From Candidatus Faecousia excrementipullorum (lineage in GTDB: Bacteria; Bacillota; Clostridia; Oscillospirales; Oscillospiraceae): a stretch of 32,105 bases of DNA. Shown in pieces: positions 22,866 to 30,573 of the stretch (its first letter is position 1; every line of letters starts with the position of its first letter). The stretch spans positions 1-32,105 of the forward strand of contig DVGG01000013.1 of the NCBI GenBank assembly GCA_018712825.1, read 5' to 3'. The position numbers and the translations under genes were made by a program. The notes below the pieces were generated by a model. The model made no database searches. It was not told the DNA's origin and saw nothing but the letters and a program-made list of their open reading frames with translations.

Positions 22866-24929
22866 ATGTTCACTGCTAATTCCATTCGCAATGTCTGTCT
22901 TTTGGGTCACAGCGGCAGCGGCAAGTCTGCCCTGGCCGAGAGCTTGCTTTATATGACCGGTGCCATCGACCGGATTGGCAAAAATGCCGACGGAAACACC
23001 GTTTCCGACTACGATCCGGAGGAAATCCGCCGGAATATCTCCATTTCCACCTCTCTGATTCCCCTGACTTACAAGAATATGAAGATCAACCTGCTGGACA
23101 CCCCCGGCGGCTTTGACTTCTCCGGCGCCGTGATGGAGGCTCTCCGGGCTGCCGACGCCGCCATCATCGTCTGCTCCGCCAAGGACGGCATTACCGTGGG
23201 CTTCGAGAAGGCCTGGAAGTACTGCGAGGAGCGGAATATGCCCTGCTTCATCTACATCTCCAAGGTGGACGAGGAGAACGCCGACTACAATGTGACCTTC
23301 AACGCCCTCCGGGAGCGGTACGGCAACCGGATTGCCCCGGTGGTGGTGCCTATCTGGGACGACAACCACAAGGTCACCGGCATCATCGACGTGCTGAACA
23401 AGCGGGCTTTCGAGATGCAGAACCTGAAGCGGGTGGAGATTCCCGTCCCCGAGGGAAAGGAATCCGTCATCACCGAGTTTAACGACGCCCTGAAGGAGTC
23501 CGTGGCGGAGACCAGCGACGAGTTTATGGACAAGTTCTTCGGCGGCGAGGACTTTACCTATGCTGAGATGATCAAGGGCCTCCACTCCGGTGTGGTGAGC
23601 CGGACTCTGTTCCCGGTGCTCTGCGGCTCCGGCGTCACCTGCCTGGGAAGCCTGATGCTCATGGACCACATTCTGGATCTGTTCCCCAACCCGGTGGAGG
23701 GCAACTACCACAAGGCCACCACTGCCGACGGCAAGACCGAGGAGTTCGTGGTATCCCCCGGCGGCGTGCCTGCGGCTTATGTGTTCAAGACCGTTTCCGA
23801 CCAGTACGGCAAGTACTCCTACATCAAGGTTCTCTCCGGCACCATCAACTCCGACACCACCCTGGTGAACGCCCGCACCGGCGAGACGGAGAAGCTGGGC
23901 CGTCTTTACACCATGTGCGGCAAGAAGGCAACAGAGGTCAAGGAGCTGTCCTGCGGCGACATCGGCGCCATCGGCAAGATGGACAAGGTGAAAACCGGCG
24001 ACACATTGTGCGACCCCCGGAAGGTGGTCAGCCTCAAGGGCATCCCCTACGCCGAGCCCTGCTACTCCATGGCCATCGCCCCCAAGGTGAAGGGTCAGGA
24101 CGAGAAGGTGGCGGCAGGTCTGAACCGCCTCAACGACGAGGACCCCTCCTTCACCATGTATAGTAACCCCGAGACCAAGCAGCTGGTAATCTCCGGCGCC
24201 GGCGATCAGCAGCTGGACGTGCTGGTGGCAAAGCTCAAGAGCCGCTTCGGCGTGGACGCTGTCCTCAGCCCCGCCAAGGTTGCCTACCGGGAGCGGATCA
24301 AGAAGAAGGTGGAGGCTCACGGCCGTCACAAGAAGCAGACCGGCGGCTCCGGCCAGTTCGGCGATGTATGGGTGCGCTTCGAGCCCCAGGAGGAGCAGGA
24401 CGACCTGATCTTCGCCGAGGAGGTCTTCGGCGGCTCCGTGCCCAAGAACTTCTACCCGGCCGTGGAAAAGGGTCTGCGGGAGGCTGTCCAGAAGGGCCCC
24501 CTGGCAGGCTATCCCATGGTGAACATGAAGGCCACGCTGTACGACGGCTCCTACCACCCGGTAGACTCCAACGAAATGGCCTTTAAGATGGCTGCCATCC
24601 TGGCCTTCAAGGAGGCCATGCCCAACGCTGCGCCCACCCTGCTGGAGCCCATCGGCGCTCTGGCGGTCACCGTGCCGGACAGCTACATGGGCGACATCAT
24701 CGGCGACCTGAACAAGCGCCGGGGCCGTGTCATGGGTATGAACCCGGCAGGAGACGGCAACACCGTGGTAGAGGCGGAGGTGCCCATGGCGGAGATGAGC
24801 AGCTATGCCATCGACCTGCGGGCCATGACCCAGGCCAGAGGCTCCTTCACCCTGAAATTTGAGCGGTATGAGGAAGTCCCCAAGGCCAACCAGGCAAAGA
24901 TTATTGCCGACGCCAAGGCAGAAGAATAA
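22866..24929 (+). CDS. EF-G-like translational GTPase
   Basis: 687 residues with EF-G domain order: GTPase (about 1-270), beta-barrel domain II (about 290-370), then domains III-V. It is the divergent 'EF-G-like' type, not canonical FusA: the P-loop is GHSGSGKS (14-21) rather than GHIDAGKT, switch I ends RRNISI rather than ERGITI, switch II is DTPGGFDF (78-85) with Gly where canonical EF-G has the catalytic His, and the guanine motif is SKVD (132-135) instead of NKMD. The C-terminal part keeps LEPIGALAVTVPDSYMGDIIGDLNKRRG and the GMNPAGDGNTVVEAEVP block of domain V. AGGAG precedes the ATG. The cellular role of this subfamily is not settled; ribosome binding is expected. Confidence 0.93.
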   Translation: MFTANSIRNVCLLGHSGSGKSALAESLLYMTGAIDRIGKNADGNTVSDYDPEEIRRNISISTSLIPLTYKNMKINLLDTPGGFDFSGAVMEALRAADAAIIVCSAKDGITVGFEKAWKYCEERNMPCFIYISKVDEENADYNVTFNALRERYGNRIAPVVVPIWDDNHKVTGIIDVLNKRAFEMQNLKRVEIPVPEGKESVITEFNDALKESVAETSDEFMDKFFGGEDFTYAEMIKGLHSGVVSRTLFPVLCGSGVTCLGSLMLMDHILDLFPNPVEGNYHKATTADGKTEEFVVSPGGVPAAYVFKTVSDQYGKYSYIKVLSGTINSDTTLVNARTGETEKLGRLYTMCGKKATEVKELSCGDIGAIGKMDKVKTGDTLCDPRKVVSLKGIPYAEPCYSMAIAPKVKGQDEKVAAGLNRLNDEDPSFTMYSNPETKQLVISGAGDQQLDVLVAKLKSRFGVDAVLSPAKVAYRERIKKKVEAHGRHKKQTGGSGQFGDVWVRFEPQEEQDDLIFAEEVFGGSVPKNFYPAVEKGLREAVQKGPLAGYPMVNMKATLYDGSYHPVDSNEMAFKMAAILAFKEAMPNAAPTLLEPIGALAVTVPDSYMGDIIGDLNKRRGRVMGMNPAGDGNTVVEAEVPMAEMSSYAIDLRAMTQARGSFTLKFERYEEVPKANQAKIIADAKAEE

Positions 24930-24934
24930 AAGCA

Positions 24935-24966
24935 AAGGGCTGCCCGAAAGGGCAGTCCCTTTTTTT
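24935..24966 (+). terminator. Terminator of the EF-G-like gene
   Basis: AGGGctGCCC-gaaa-GGGCagTCCCT followed by seven T residues, starting just past the stop codon. Confidence 0.92.
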
Positions 24967-25800
24967 AGGGAATGGGGGATAAGTTCGGCGGACAAGCCGC
25001 CGATACCGGGCGCAAAATGGCTCCCTTGTTAAAGGGAGCTGGCAAAAATCTTTGATTTTTGACTGAGGGATTCTACAGCGGGCACTCACCTAAAATACAG
25101 ACCAATGTGGAAACCTGCAAGCCTCTTATCCCCCCCGCCTCGGCGATGCCGAGGCACCCCCCTTTGGCAAGGGGGGCTTTGGGCTATGCACCTACTGCAC
25201 CGCAGTAACGATACCGGGCGGGTCAGGGAAGTAACGATTCGCAGAAGATTACCGTGCGAAATTGACTGCGGCGGCACGCCGCGGCTCCCTTGCTAAAGGG
25301 AGCTGGCAAAAATCTTTGATTTTTGACTGAGGGATTCACAGTTGGCACTTTCAGAAAGTACAGACCTATGTGGAGACCTGCCAGCCTCGGAATCCCCCCG
25401 GTTTGGCTTCGCCAAACCACCCCCCTTTGGCAAGGGGGGCTTTGGGCTGTGCACCTACTGCACCGCAGTAACGATACCGGGCACTGGAGGGGCAGTAACG
25501 ATTCGCAGAAGATTACCGTGCGAAATTGACTGCGGCGGCACGCCGCGGCTCCCTTGCTAAAGGGAGCTGGCACGGCGCAGCCGTGACTGAGGGATTCACA
25601 GTTGGCACTTTCAGAAAGTACAGACCTATGTGGAGACCTGCCAGCCTCGGAATCCCCCCGCCTCGGCGCTGCCGAGGCACCCCCCTTTGGCAAGGGGGGC
25701 TTTGGTGCGCCGCCTCGATTTCCACCCGGTAACGTTACCGGGCAAATTTCAGGAAATAGGGAATAAGTGGCGGACAAGCAGCCGGGGGAAAACCCGGCAG
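24967..25800. repeat. Repeat mosaic with tandem module duplications
   Basis: All in minus orientation and without a gene. GGGAGCTGGC-AAAAATC-ttt-GATTTTT-GACTGAGGG occurs at about 25036 and 25300, and the ACGGC-gca-GCCGT version at about 25565. Slot-B stems alternate: GCCTCGGC-gat-GCCGAGGC (about 25138), GGTTTGGC-ttc-GCCAAACC (about 25399), GCCTCGGC-gct-GCCGAGGC (about 25661). The stretch 25249-25400 is duplicated nearly exactly at 25514-25670 apart from the stems. Confidence 0.9.
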
Positions 25801-25809
25801 GAATAAGCA

Positions 25810-25834
25810 AAGGAGCAGGCCTGAGCCTGCTCCT
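25810..25834 (-). terminator. Terminator of the second CNNM/CorC gene
   Basis: GGAGCAGGC-tcag-GCCTGCTCC on the minus strand, followed by TTTGCTTATT, 5 nt past the stop. Confidence 0.8.
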
Positions 25835-25838
25835 TCGC

Positions 25839-27098
25839 TTATTCCTCTTCGTTATCCTCTTTGGGAGCCACTTCTACGGTGACCCACTCGATGCGGTGGT
25901 CGTCGATTTCGGTGGCGGTGATGGTGAGGTTTTCGTAGGTGAACTGGTCGCCCTTTTCCGGGATGCGCTGCATCTGGTCCATAATCCAGCCGCCCAGGGA
26001 TACGCTCTCTGAGTCGCTCGTCACGTCGAAGAAGTCGCAGAAGTCGTCCAGGGTGACGGTGCAGTCTACCAGGTAGGTGTTTTCGCTGAGCTGGCGGAAG
26101 GGCTCCTCCACCTCGTCGTGCTCGTCCCAGATTTCGCCCACCAGCTCCTCCAGGATATCCTCCATGGTCACGATGCCCAGGGTTCCGCCGTACTCGTCAA
26201 TGACCACGGCGATGTGGGACTTGCTGGACTTGAGCAGCTGCAGCAGGTCATCCACCTTTTCCGTCTGGTGGATGAACAGGGGCGGGGTCATAATCTCCCG
26301 CAGGGGCTTGGGGTTGATGCCCATGCCGTCGTAAAAGTCCTTCAGGTGCAGAACGCCCACAATCTTGTCGATGGTTTCCTCATACACCAGCAGCCGGGAG
26401 AACCGGGTCTCGGTGAATTTGGCGGCGATTTCCTCCTTGGTGGCGTTTACCTCCACAGCCTCCAGGTCTACCCGGTGGGTGAGGATGGACTGGACCTCCA
26501 GGTCGCCGAACTCCACGGCGTTCCGCAGCAGCGTCCCCTCGCTCTTGTCGATGGCGCCTTCCTGCTCCACCTCCTCCAGCAGGAGCAGCAGCTCCTCCTG
26601 GGACATCTTATCCTCCTCGTCGGAGTGGAACAGCAGGGCAACCAGCTTCTTCCACAGGGAGAACAGGAAATTCAGGGGGGTGAACAGCCACAGAAGGGCG
26701 CCAATCATGGGGGCGGAGAACATGGCAAACCGCTCCGGGTAGTCCTTGGCGATGCTCTTGGGGGTGATTTCACCGAAAATCAGCACCACGATGGTCACCA
26801 CCACCGTGGACACGGTAGCACCCAGCTCCTGACCCATCAAATCCACAAACAGCAGGGTACCGATGGAGGCGGTGGTAATGTTTACGATGTTGTTGCCAAT
26901 GAGGATGGTGGCAATCAGCTTGTCGTAGTTATCCGCCAGCTGCAAGGTGCGCTTTGCCCGCTTGCTGCCCTTTTCCGCCATGTACTTGATGCGGGTTTTG
27001 TTCAGGGAGGAGAAGGCCGTCTCCGTGGCGGAGAAATAGCCGGAGAGTATGATACAAATGACCATTCCCAACAGACTGGGAATATGATTAGCTAACAT
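25839..27098 (-). CDS. CNNM/CorC-type (HlyC/CorC) CBS-domain transporter 2
   Basis: 419 residues. The CNNM/DUF21 membrane domain (about 1-180) has [16 protein letters not shown] and [19 protein letters not shown]. The acidic [23 protein letters not shown] linker leads to the CBS pair (about 205-330; [28 protein letters not shown]) and the C-terminal CorC_HlyC domain (about 345-410; [19 protein letters not shown]). It is a paralogue of the 10805 gene with a more canonical CNNM N terminus. The ribosome site AAGGAAA is weak. Its leader of about 210 nt carries a small ORF and an intrinsic terminator between promoter and start codon, so expression is probably attenuated. A Mg2+ role is inferred from the family. 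Confidence 0.95.
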   Translation of the reverse strand: MLANHIPSLLGMVICIILSGYFSATETAFSSLNKTRIKYMAEKGSKRAKRTLQLADNYDKLIATILIGNNIVNITTASIGTLLFVDLMGQELGATVSTVVVTIVVLIFGEITPKSIAKDYPERFAMFSAPMIGALLWLFTPLNFLFSLWKKLVALLFHSDEEDKMSQEELLLLLEEVEQEGAIDKSEGTLLRNAVEFGDLEVQSILTHRVDLEAVEVNATKEEIAAKFTETRFSRLLVYEETIDKIVGVLHLKDFYDGMGINPKPLREIMTPPLFIHQTEKVDDLLQLLKSSKSHIAVVIDEYGGTLGIVTMEDILEELVGEIWDEHDEVEEPFRQLSENTYLVDCTVTLDDFCDFFDVTSDSESVSLGGWIMDQMQRIPEKGDQFTYENLTITATEIDDHRIEWVTVEVAPKEDNEEE

Positions 27099-27170
27099 AA
27101 TATTTTATTTCCTTTCAAATTATCCTGTTTTTCTTAAAATAGCTTACCATTCAGCGTTTCCCTGAAACGC

Positions 27171-27213
27171 AAAAAAGACATACCTACCCCATTACAACAG
27201 GTACAGGTATGCC
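27171..27213 (-). terminator. Attenuator in the CNNM/CorC 2 leader
   Basis: On the minus strand GGCATACCT (27213-27205) pairs with AGGTATGTC (27185-27177), followed directly by TTTTTT. It lies between the promoter and the coding region, and the leader ORF stop codon (27186-27184) sits in its 3' arm. A second stem GCGTTTC-agg-GAAACGC follows (27170-27154). Confidence 0.8.
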
Positions 27214-27273
27214 AACAGAAAACAAGATAAGATTGTCAGGATGATTGGGGTCGGGACAACTGCAACTGTCCAT
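27184..27273 (-). CDS. Leader ORF (29 codons), Cys/Asp/Pro-rich start
   Basis: The frame begins MDSCSCPDPNHPDN and ends GIPVPVVMG with TAG inside the attenuator's 3' arm. GGTGAT, complementary to the 16S anti-Shine-Dalgarno end, lies about 7-9 nt before the ATG. The transcription start predicted from the promoter is about 36 nt upstream. Acidic residues alternating with prolines are the property that makes the MgtL nascent chain destabilise ribosomes at low Mg2+. Ribosome progress here would necessarily affect hairpin formation. Function is inferred from position, composition and the parallel with the leader ORF at 12195-12287. Confidence 0.55.
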   Translation of the reverse strand: MDSCSCPDPNHPDNLILFSVGIPVPVVMG

Positions 27274-27315
27274 TTGACTGATCACCGTCCTTGTGGATGG
27301 AATAAAATTATCTTT

Positions 27316-27343
27316 ACTATAGCAGAAAATTGGATTTTGTCAA
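27316..27343 (-). promoter_or_regulatory. Promoter of the second CNNM/CorC gene
   Basis: TTGACA (27343-27338), a 16-bp spacer, TATAGT (27321-27316), just downstream of the sfsA stop codon. Confidence 0.78.
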
Positions 27344-27359
27344 TAACCAACCGGGTTTT

Positions 27360-28049
27360 TTACAAAATTTTCTCCAATTTTACCGGGACCGGGTTCCGGA
27401 TTTCCATGGTGGAGGGGGTGACCTGGCAGTCGTAGGCCAGGATTTCCACCCCGGCGGAAGCCGCATCCACCAGAGCCTGGGAAAAGGCCGGGTCCCGCTC
27501 CCAGTGGGGCCGGAGGCAGGCTGCATCCCCCATCTGAATCACAAAGAGCACATAGGCTTTATATCCGGCGCTTACTGCCTGGGACAGCTCCTTTAGGTGC
27601 TTCGCACCCCGGAGGGTGGGGGCGTCGGGGAAGCTGCAAATGCCATCTTCTTCCAGGGTGACCCCCTTCACCTCCAGCAGGCAGGGCTTGCCGTCCTTCC
27701 GGAAGGAGAAGTCAATCCGGGAGTCCCCGAAGGGGGTCTCCGGGCGGAGGTTTTCGATTTTGCCCAGACCGCCGGAGGCCAGCCACTCCCCAGCCGCCTT
27801 GTTGGGGGCCTGGGAGTCCATGTTGATGAGGCGGCTGCCCTTTTCCACCGCAATCAGGTCGTACCGGGTTTTCCGCAGGGGGGAGGCGGCCTTCTCGCAG
27901 TAGACCTTCGCCCCGGGGGTCAGCAGCTCCCGGCACCGCCCGGTGTTCTTCACATGGCAGATTTCCTCTTTGCCGTCGATTTCAATATGGGCAATGAATC
28001 GGTTGGGCCGGCGAAGAAACAGGCCGGGGTGCATTTCCTGGTAGGTCAT
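27360..28049 (-). CDS. sfsA: SfsA family nuclease
   Basis: 229 residues, the usual SfsA size. Diagnostic segments: RRPNRFIAHIEIDG near the N terminus, CHVKNTGRCRELLTPGAKVY, the nuclease-fold acids in GDSRIDFSF and LLEVKGVTLE, FPDAPTLRGAKHLKEL, and YVLFVIQMGDAACLRPHWERDPAF. SfsA proteins have a PD-(D/E)XK-like nuclease fold and an N-terminal OB-like domain; the biological role is unclear (originally linked to sugar fermentation stimulation in E. coli). GGAG lies 7 nt before the ATG. It is upstream of, and co-directional with, the CNNM/CorC 2 gene, which has its own promoter. Confidence 0.96.
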   Translation of the reverse strand: MTYQEMHPGLFLRRPNRFIAHIEIDGKEEICHVKNTGRCRELLTPGAKVYCEKAASPLRKTRYDLIAVEKGSRLINMDSQAPNKAAGEWLASGGLGKIENLRPETPFGDSRIDFSFRKDGKPCLLEVKGVTLEEDGICSFPDAPTLRGAKHLKELSQAVSAGYKAYVLFVIQMGDAACLRPHWERDPAFSQALVDAASAGVEILAYDCQVTPSTMEIRNPVPVKLEKIL

Positions 28050-28069
28050 AGGGTGGCTCCTTTCAAATC

Positions 28070-28480
28070 CCCCTTGCGAAAAGGGGGGTGCCTCGGCTTG
28101 CCGAGGCGGGGGGATTCCCCAGGCAAAGCCTGGGGACTTCTTACCTAATCACTCTTCACTATTCACTAAAAAACCTTCCCCTTTTCACATAGGTTTGTAC
28201 TTTCTGAAAGTGCCAACTGTGAATCCCTCAGTCACGGCTTACGCCGTGCCAGCTCCCTTTGGCAAGGGAGCCTTTGGGGTGCACAGACCAAAGCCCCCCT
28301 TGCTAAAGGGGGGTGCCTCGGCAGCGCCGAGGCGGGGGGATTCCACAGAGTGGCAGTTTTCCACATGGGTTTGTTCTTTCAAGAAGTGCCAACTGTGAAT
28401 CCCTCAGTCACGCCTCCGGCGTGCCAGCTCCCTTTGGCAAGGGAGCCTTTGGGTGCGGCATCGATACTGGGTAAAATTTA
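28070..28480. repeat. Repeat mosaic upstream of sfsA
   Basis: Plus-oriented modules: GCCTCGGC-tt-GCCGAGGC (about 28091), CCCCAGGC-aaa-GCCTGGGG (about 28117), the TTCACTATTCAC run, ACGGC-ttac-GCCGT (about 28236), GCCTCGGC-agc-GCCGAGGC (about 28316) and ACGCC-tcc-GGCGT (about 28411). No gene. Confidence 0.88.
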
Positions 28481-28490
28481 GGGAAAAAGT

Positions 28491-28526
28491 AAAAATCGAC
28501 AAGTACCAACGGCACTTGTCGATTTT
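28491..28526 (-). terminator. Terminator of tRNA-Val
   Basis: AAAATCGACAAGT and ACTTGTCGATTTTT (minus strand) form a 13-bp stem ending in a T-run immediately after the tRNA 3' end. Confidence 0.88.
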
Positions 28527-28603
28527 TGGTGGAGACTACAGGACTCGAACCTGTGACCTCATGCGTGTGAAGCATGCGCTCTAACCAGCTGAGCTAAGCC
28601 TCC
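28527..28603 (-). tRNA. tRNA-Val, anticodon CAC
   Basis: The minus strand gives a full cloverleaf: acceptor GGAGGCT/AGTCTCC, D-arm GCTC-agctggtta-GAGC, anticodon stem CATGC/GCATG enclosing TTCACAC (anticodon CAC, reading GUG), T-arm ACAGG-TTCGAGT-CCTGT, discriminator A and an encoded CCA. A promoter with TTGACA and TATGAT (16 bp apart) lies at 28617-28644 and a terminator follows. Confidence 0.96.
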
Positions 28604-28616
28604 GTAAGACCCTTAA

Positions 28617-28644
28617 ATCATACCACACATTTCGGAAATGTCAA
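28617..28644 (-). promoter_or_regulatory. Promoter of tRNA-Val
   Basis: TTGACA (28644-28639), a 16-bp spacer, TATGAT (28622-28617). Confidence 0.78.
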
Positions 28645-28654
28645 GCACTTTTTT

Positions 28655-28814
28655 CAAAATCATAAGGTGGGAAAAAAACGGGAAGATTTTTGGGGGAAGG
28701 TGTGGTAGAATGGTACTGCTGAAAAGCGGGCAGGCGCAGCTTCCAAAATCATAAGGTGGGAAAAAAACGGGAAGACTTTTGAAGAAAAGTGTGGTATGCT
28801 ATTACTGCTGAAAG
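28655..28814 (+). repeat. Direct repeat pair upstream of the terminase genes
   Basis: A 32-bp identical core (28655-28686 and 28744-28775) begins CAAAATCATAAGGTGGG and ends AACGGGAAGA. After it both copies continue with TTTTG, GTGTGGTA and TACTGCTGAAA, so the unit is about 70 bp with an 89-bp period. The second copy runs into the small-terminase ribosome site. It could be a duplicated promoter, operator or packaging-related site. Confidence 0.85.
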
Positions 28815-28824
28815 GAGCAAGTGC

Positions 28825-29235
28825 ATGGGCAGGAAAAAGAAATTTTCCATCTCATCGGAGCAGGTGCTGGAGGAGCTGGCGGCTATTGGGTTTGCCAGAG
28901 CCACCGACTACCTGACGGTGGAAAAAGAGCAGCTGCGGGTCATGGACACCCAAAGCCTTACCCCAAAACAAAGTGCCGCCATTGCCGCTATGGAGACCAC
29001 CAGCGGCGGTGTGCGGCTTAAATTTTATGACAAGCTGAAGGCACTGGAGCTGCTGGGGAAGTATTTGCAGCTCTTCGGCGGGGAGCCGCCGGAGGACAAG
29101 GAGCAGTCCAATCTGCTGGAGGCCATTGTGAAGGCAACGGAAGGGAGGGTGGATACATCTGATATACGAGAGCTTCAGCCGGCGGCAGCTGCTGGCCATG
29201 ACCTGGTGGAACCGGGAAAATCTCCGGGACTTTGA
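28825..29235 (+). CDS. Phage terminase small subunit
   Basis: 136 residues. The pattern VLEELAAIGFARATDYL, LTPKQSAAIAAMETTSGGVRLKFYDKLKALELLGKYLQLF is that of the PBSX/Terminase_2 small subunit, in which a DNA-binding helical N-terminal region recognises the packaging site and the KLKALELLGK helix follows. GGAG lies about 9 nt before the ATG at 28825. The gene overlaps the large-subunit frame. The C-terminal third is acidic and Ala-rich. It is shorter than many small subunits but has the diagnostic core. Confidence 0.88.
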   Translation: MGRKKKFSISSEQVLEELAAIGFARATDYLTVEKEQLRVMDTQSLTPKQSAAIAAMETTSGGVRLKFYDKLKALELLGKYLQLFGGEPPEDKEQSNLLEAIVKATEGRVDTSDIRELQPAAAAGHDLVEPGKSPGL

Positions 29236-30397
29236 CGGCATTTTGTGCGACGGGGCCGTCCGCTCGGGAAAGACCCTGTCCATGGTTATCGGGTTTTTCC
29301 TTTGGAGTATGGCGAATTTCCACGGCGCCGCCTTTGCCCTCTGCGGCAAAAGCATTTCCTCCCTGCGCAGAAACATTGTCACCCCCATGGGGCAATGGCT
29401 GGGCGGGGTTTTTGTGATTCAGGACAATTTTTCCCGGAACCGGCTGGTGGTATCCGCCGGGAAGGGACGGGTGAACACCTATTACCTGTTCGGCGGTCAG
29501 GACGAGGACTCCTACAAGGACATTCAGGGCATTACCCTGGCGGGGGTGCTGCTGGACGAGGCGGCCCTCATGCGCCGCTCCTTTGTGGAGCAGGCCTGCG
29601 CCCGATGCTCCGTGGCAGGCTCCAGGCTGTGGTTCAACTGCAACCCCCAGGGCCCGGAGCACTGGCTCTACAAGGAGTGGCTCTGCAAGGCAAAAGAAAA
29701 GAATATCCTCCATCTGCACTTCACCATGGCGGACAATCCTGCATTGGAGGAATCCATCAAACGGCGGTATGAAACCCTTTACACCGGGGTTTTCTACCGC
29801 CGTTATGTTTTGGGGGAGTGGTGCATGGCCCAGGGGCTTGTATATCCCTTTTCCCGGGAGCAGCTGGTGACAAAGGATTTGCCGGGAAGCGGTCAGTACT
29901 TTATCAGCATCGACTACGGCACCCAGAACCCCTTTTCCGCCGGCCTTTGGTGTGTGGCGGGGGGTCGGGCGGTGCGGCTGAAAGAATACTACCACGACGG
30001 AAGGGGCACCGGAAGGCTTTGCACCGATGAGGACTATTATGAGAATCTTAAAACCCTTGCCGGGGGGCTTCCCATCCGCCAGGTGGTGATTGACCCCTCC
30101 GCCGCCTCCATGATTGCTTTGATTCGCAGGCGGGGAGAGTTCTCGGTGCGCAGGGCAAAAAACCCGGTGCTGCCGGGGATTCGCCTGGTGTCCTCATTGA
30201 TTCAGGCGGGGGTGGTGAAAATCAGCGAGAGCTGCCAAAATGCCCTCCGGGAATTTGGCCTTTACACCTGGGAGGAGGGGCAGGACGCCCCCAGAAAGGA
30301 GAACGATCACGCCATGGACGACATCCGGTACTTCTGCGCCACCATTTTGGGGCGGGACCGGGAATTATTGCGAAAAATCGGAGGAAATGAAGGATGA
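29198..30397 (+). CDS. Phage terminase large subunit (PBSX type)
   Basis: 399 residues from the first ATG. Motor domain: Walker A DGAVRSGKT (about 18-26), Walker B AGVLLDEAAL (about 113-122), coupling motif FNCNPQGPEHW. Nuclease domain: ISIDYGTQNPF, VVIDPSAAS and HAMDDIRYFC carry the metal-binding acids. It translocates and cuts DNA during phage head filling. The frame continues upstream of this ATG with IYESFSRRQLLA, which looks like the adenine-contact (Q-motif) region of the family; no ATG, GTG or TTG precedes it before an in-frame stop, but GGGAGG at 29143-29148 precedes ATA (29153) and CTG (29159). The true start is probably non-AUG there. Confidence 0.95.
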   Translation: MTWWNRENLRDFDGILCDGAVRSGKTLSMVIGFFLWSMANFHGAAFALCGKSISSLRRNIVTPMGQWLGGVFVIQDNFSRNRLVVSAGKGRVNTYYLFGGQDEDSYKDIQGITLAGVLLDEAALMRRSFVEQACARCSVAGSRLWFNCNPQGPEHWLYKEWLCKAKEKNILHLHFTMADNPALEESIKRRYETLYTGVFYRRYVLGEWCMAQGLVYPFSREQLVTKDLPGSGQYFISIDYGTQNPFSAGLWCVAGGRAVRLKEYYHDGRGTGRLCTDEDYYENLKTLAGGLPIRQVVIDPSAASMIALIRRRGEFSVRRAKNPVLPGIRLVSSLIQAGVVKISESCQNALREFGLYTWEEGQDAPRKENDHAMDDIRYFCATILGRDRELLRKIGGNEG

Positions 30398-30573
30398 AAA
30401 AGTGGTTACAGGAGGGGTTTCTTCCCATGTGGGCCAAGGAATCGGTGCTAAGGGACAACCGGGTTCTCCTTCGGGAGAATGAGGCCCTTCGGCAGCAGGT
30501 AAAGGAGCTGAAGGCCTACATCCGGGGGATGCAGGCAGGGCTCCGGCGGAAAAGACAGGAGGAAGTTAAGTGA
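30394..30573 (+). CDS. Small coiled-coil phage protein
   Basis: 59 residues, MKKWLQEGFLP to RRKRQEEVK. The middle (LRDNRVLLRENEALRQQV, then KELKAYIRGMQ) has heptad spacing of leucines, indicating a short coiled coil, and the C terminus is basic. The start overlaps the terminase stop by 4 nt (ATGA) and the stop overlaps the portal GTG start, so it is translationally coupled to both. Too short for a reliable family call. Confidence 0.78.
   Translation: MKKWLQEGFLPMWAKESVLRDNRVLLRENEALRQQVKELKAYIRGMQAGLRRKRQEEVK

Noticed and set aside
22860..24995. 711-codon minus-strand frame opposite the EF-G-like gene
   Set aside because: Shadow of the EF-G-like coding sequence; composition is His/Gly/Val-rich and it lacks a ribosome site.
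28527..28830. Phage integration at tRNA-Val
   Set aside because: The phage genes lie beyond the 5' side of the tRNA, no integrase is present, and no duplicated tRNA 3' end was found.
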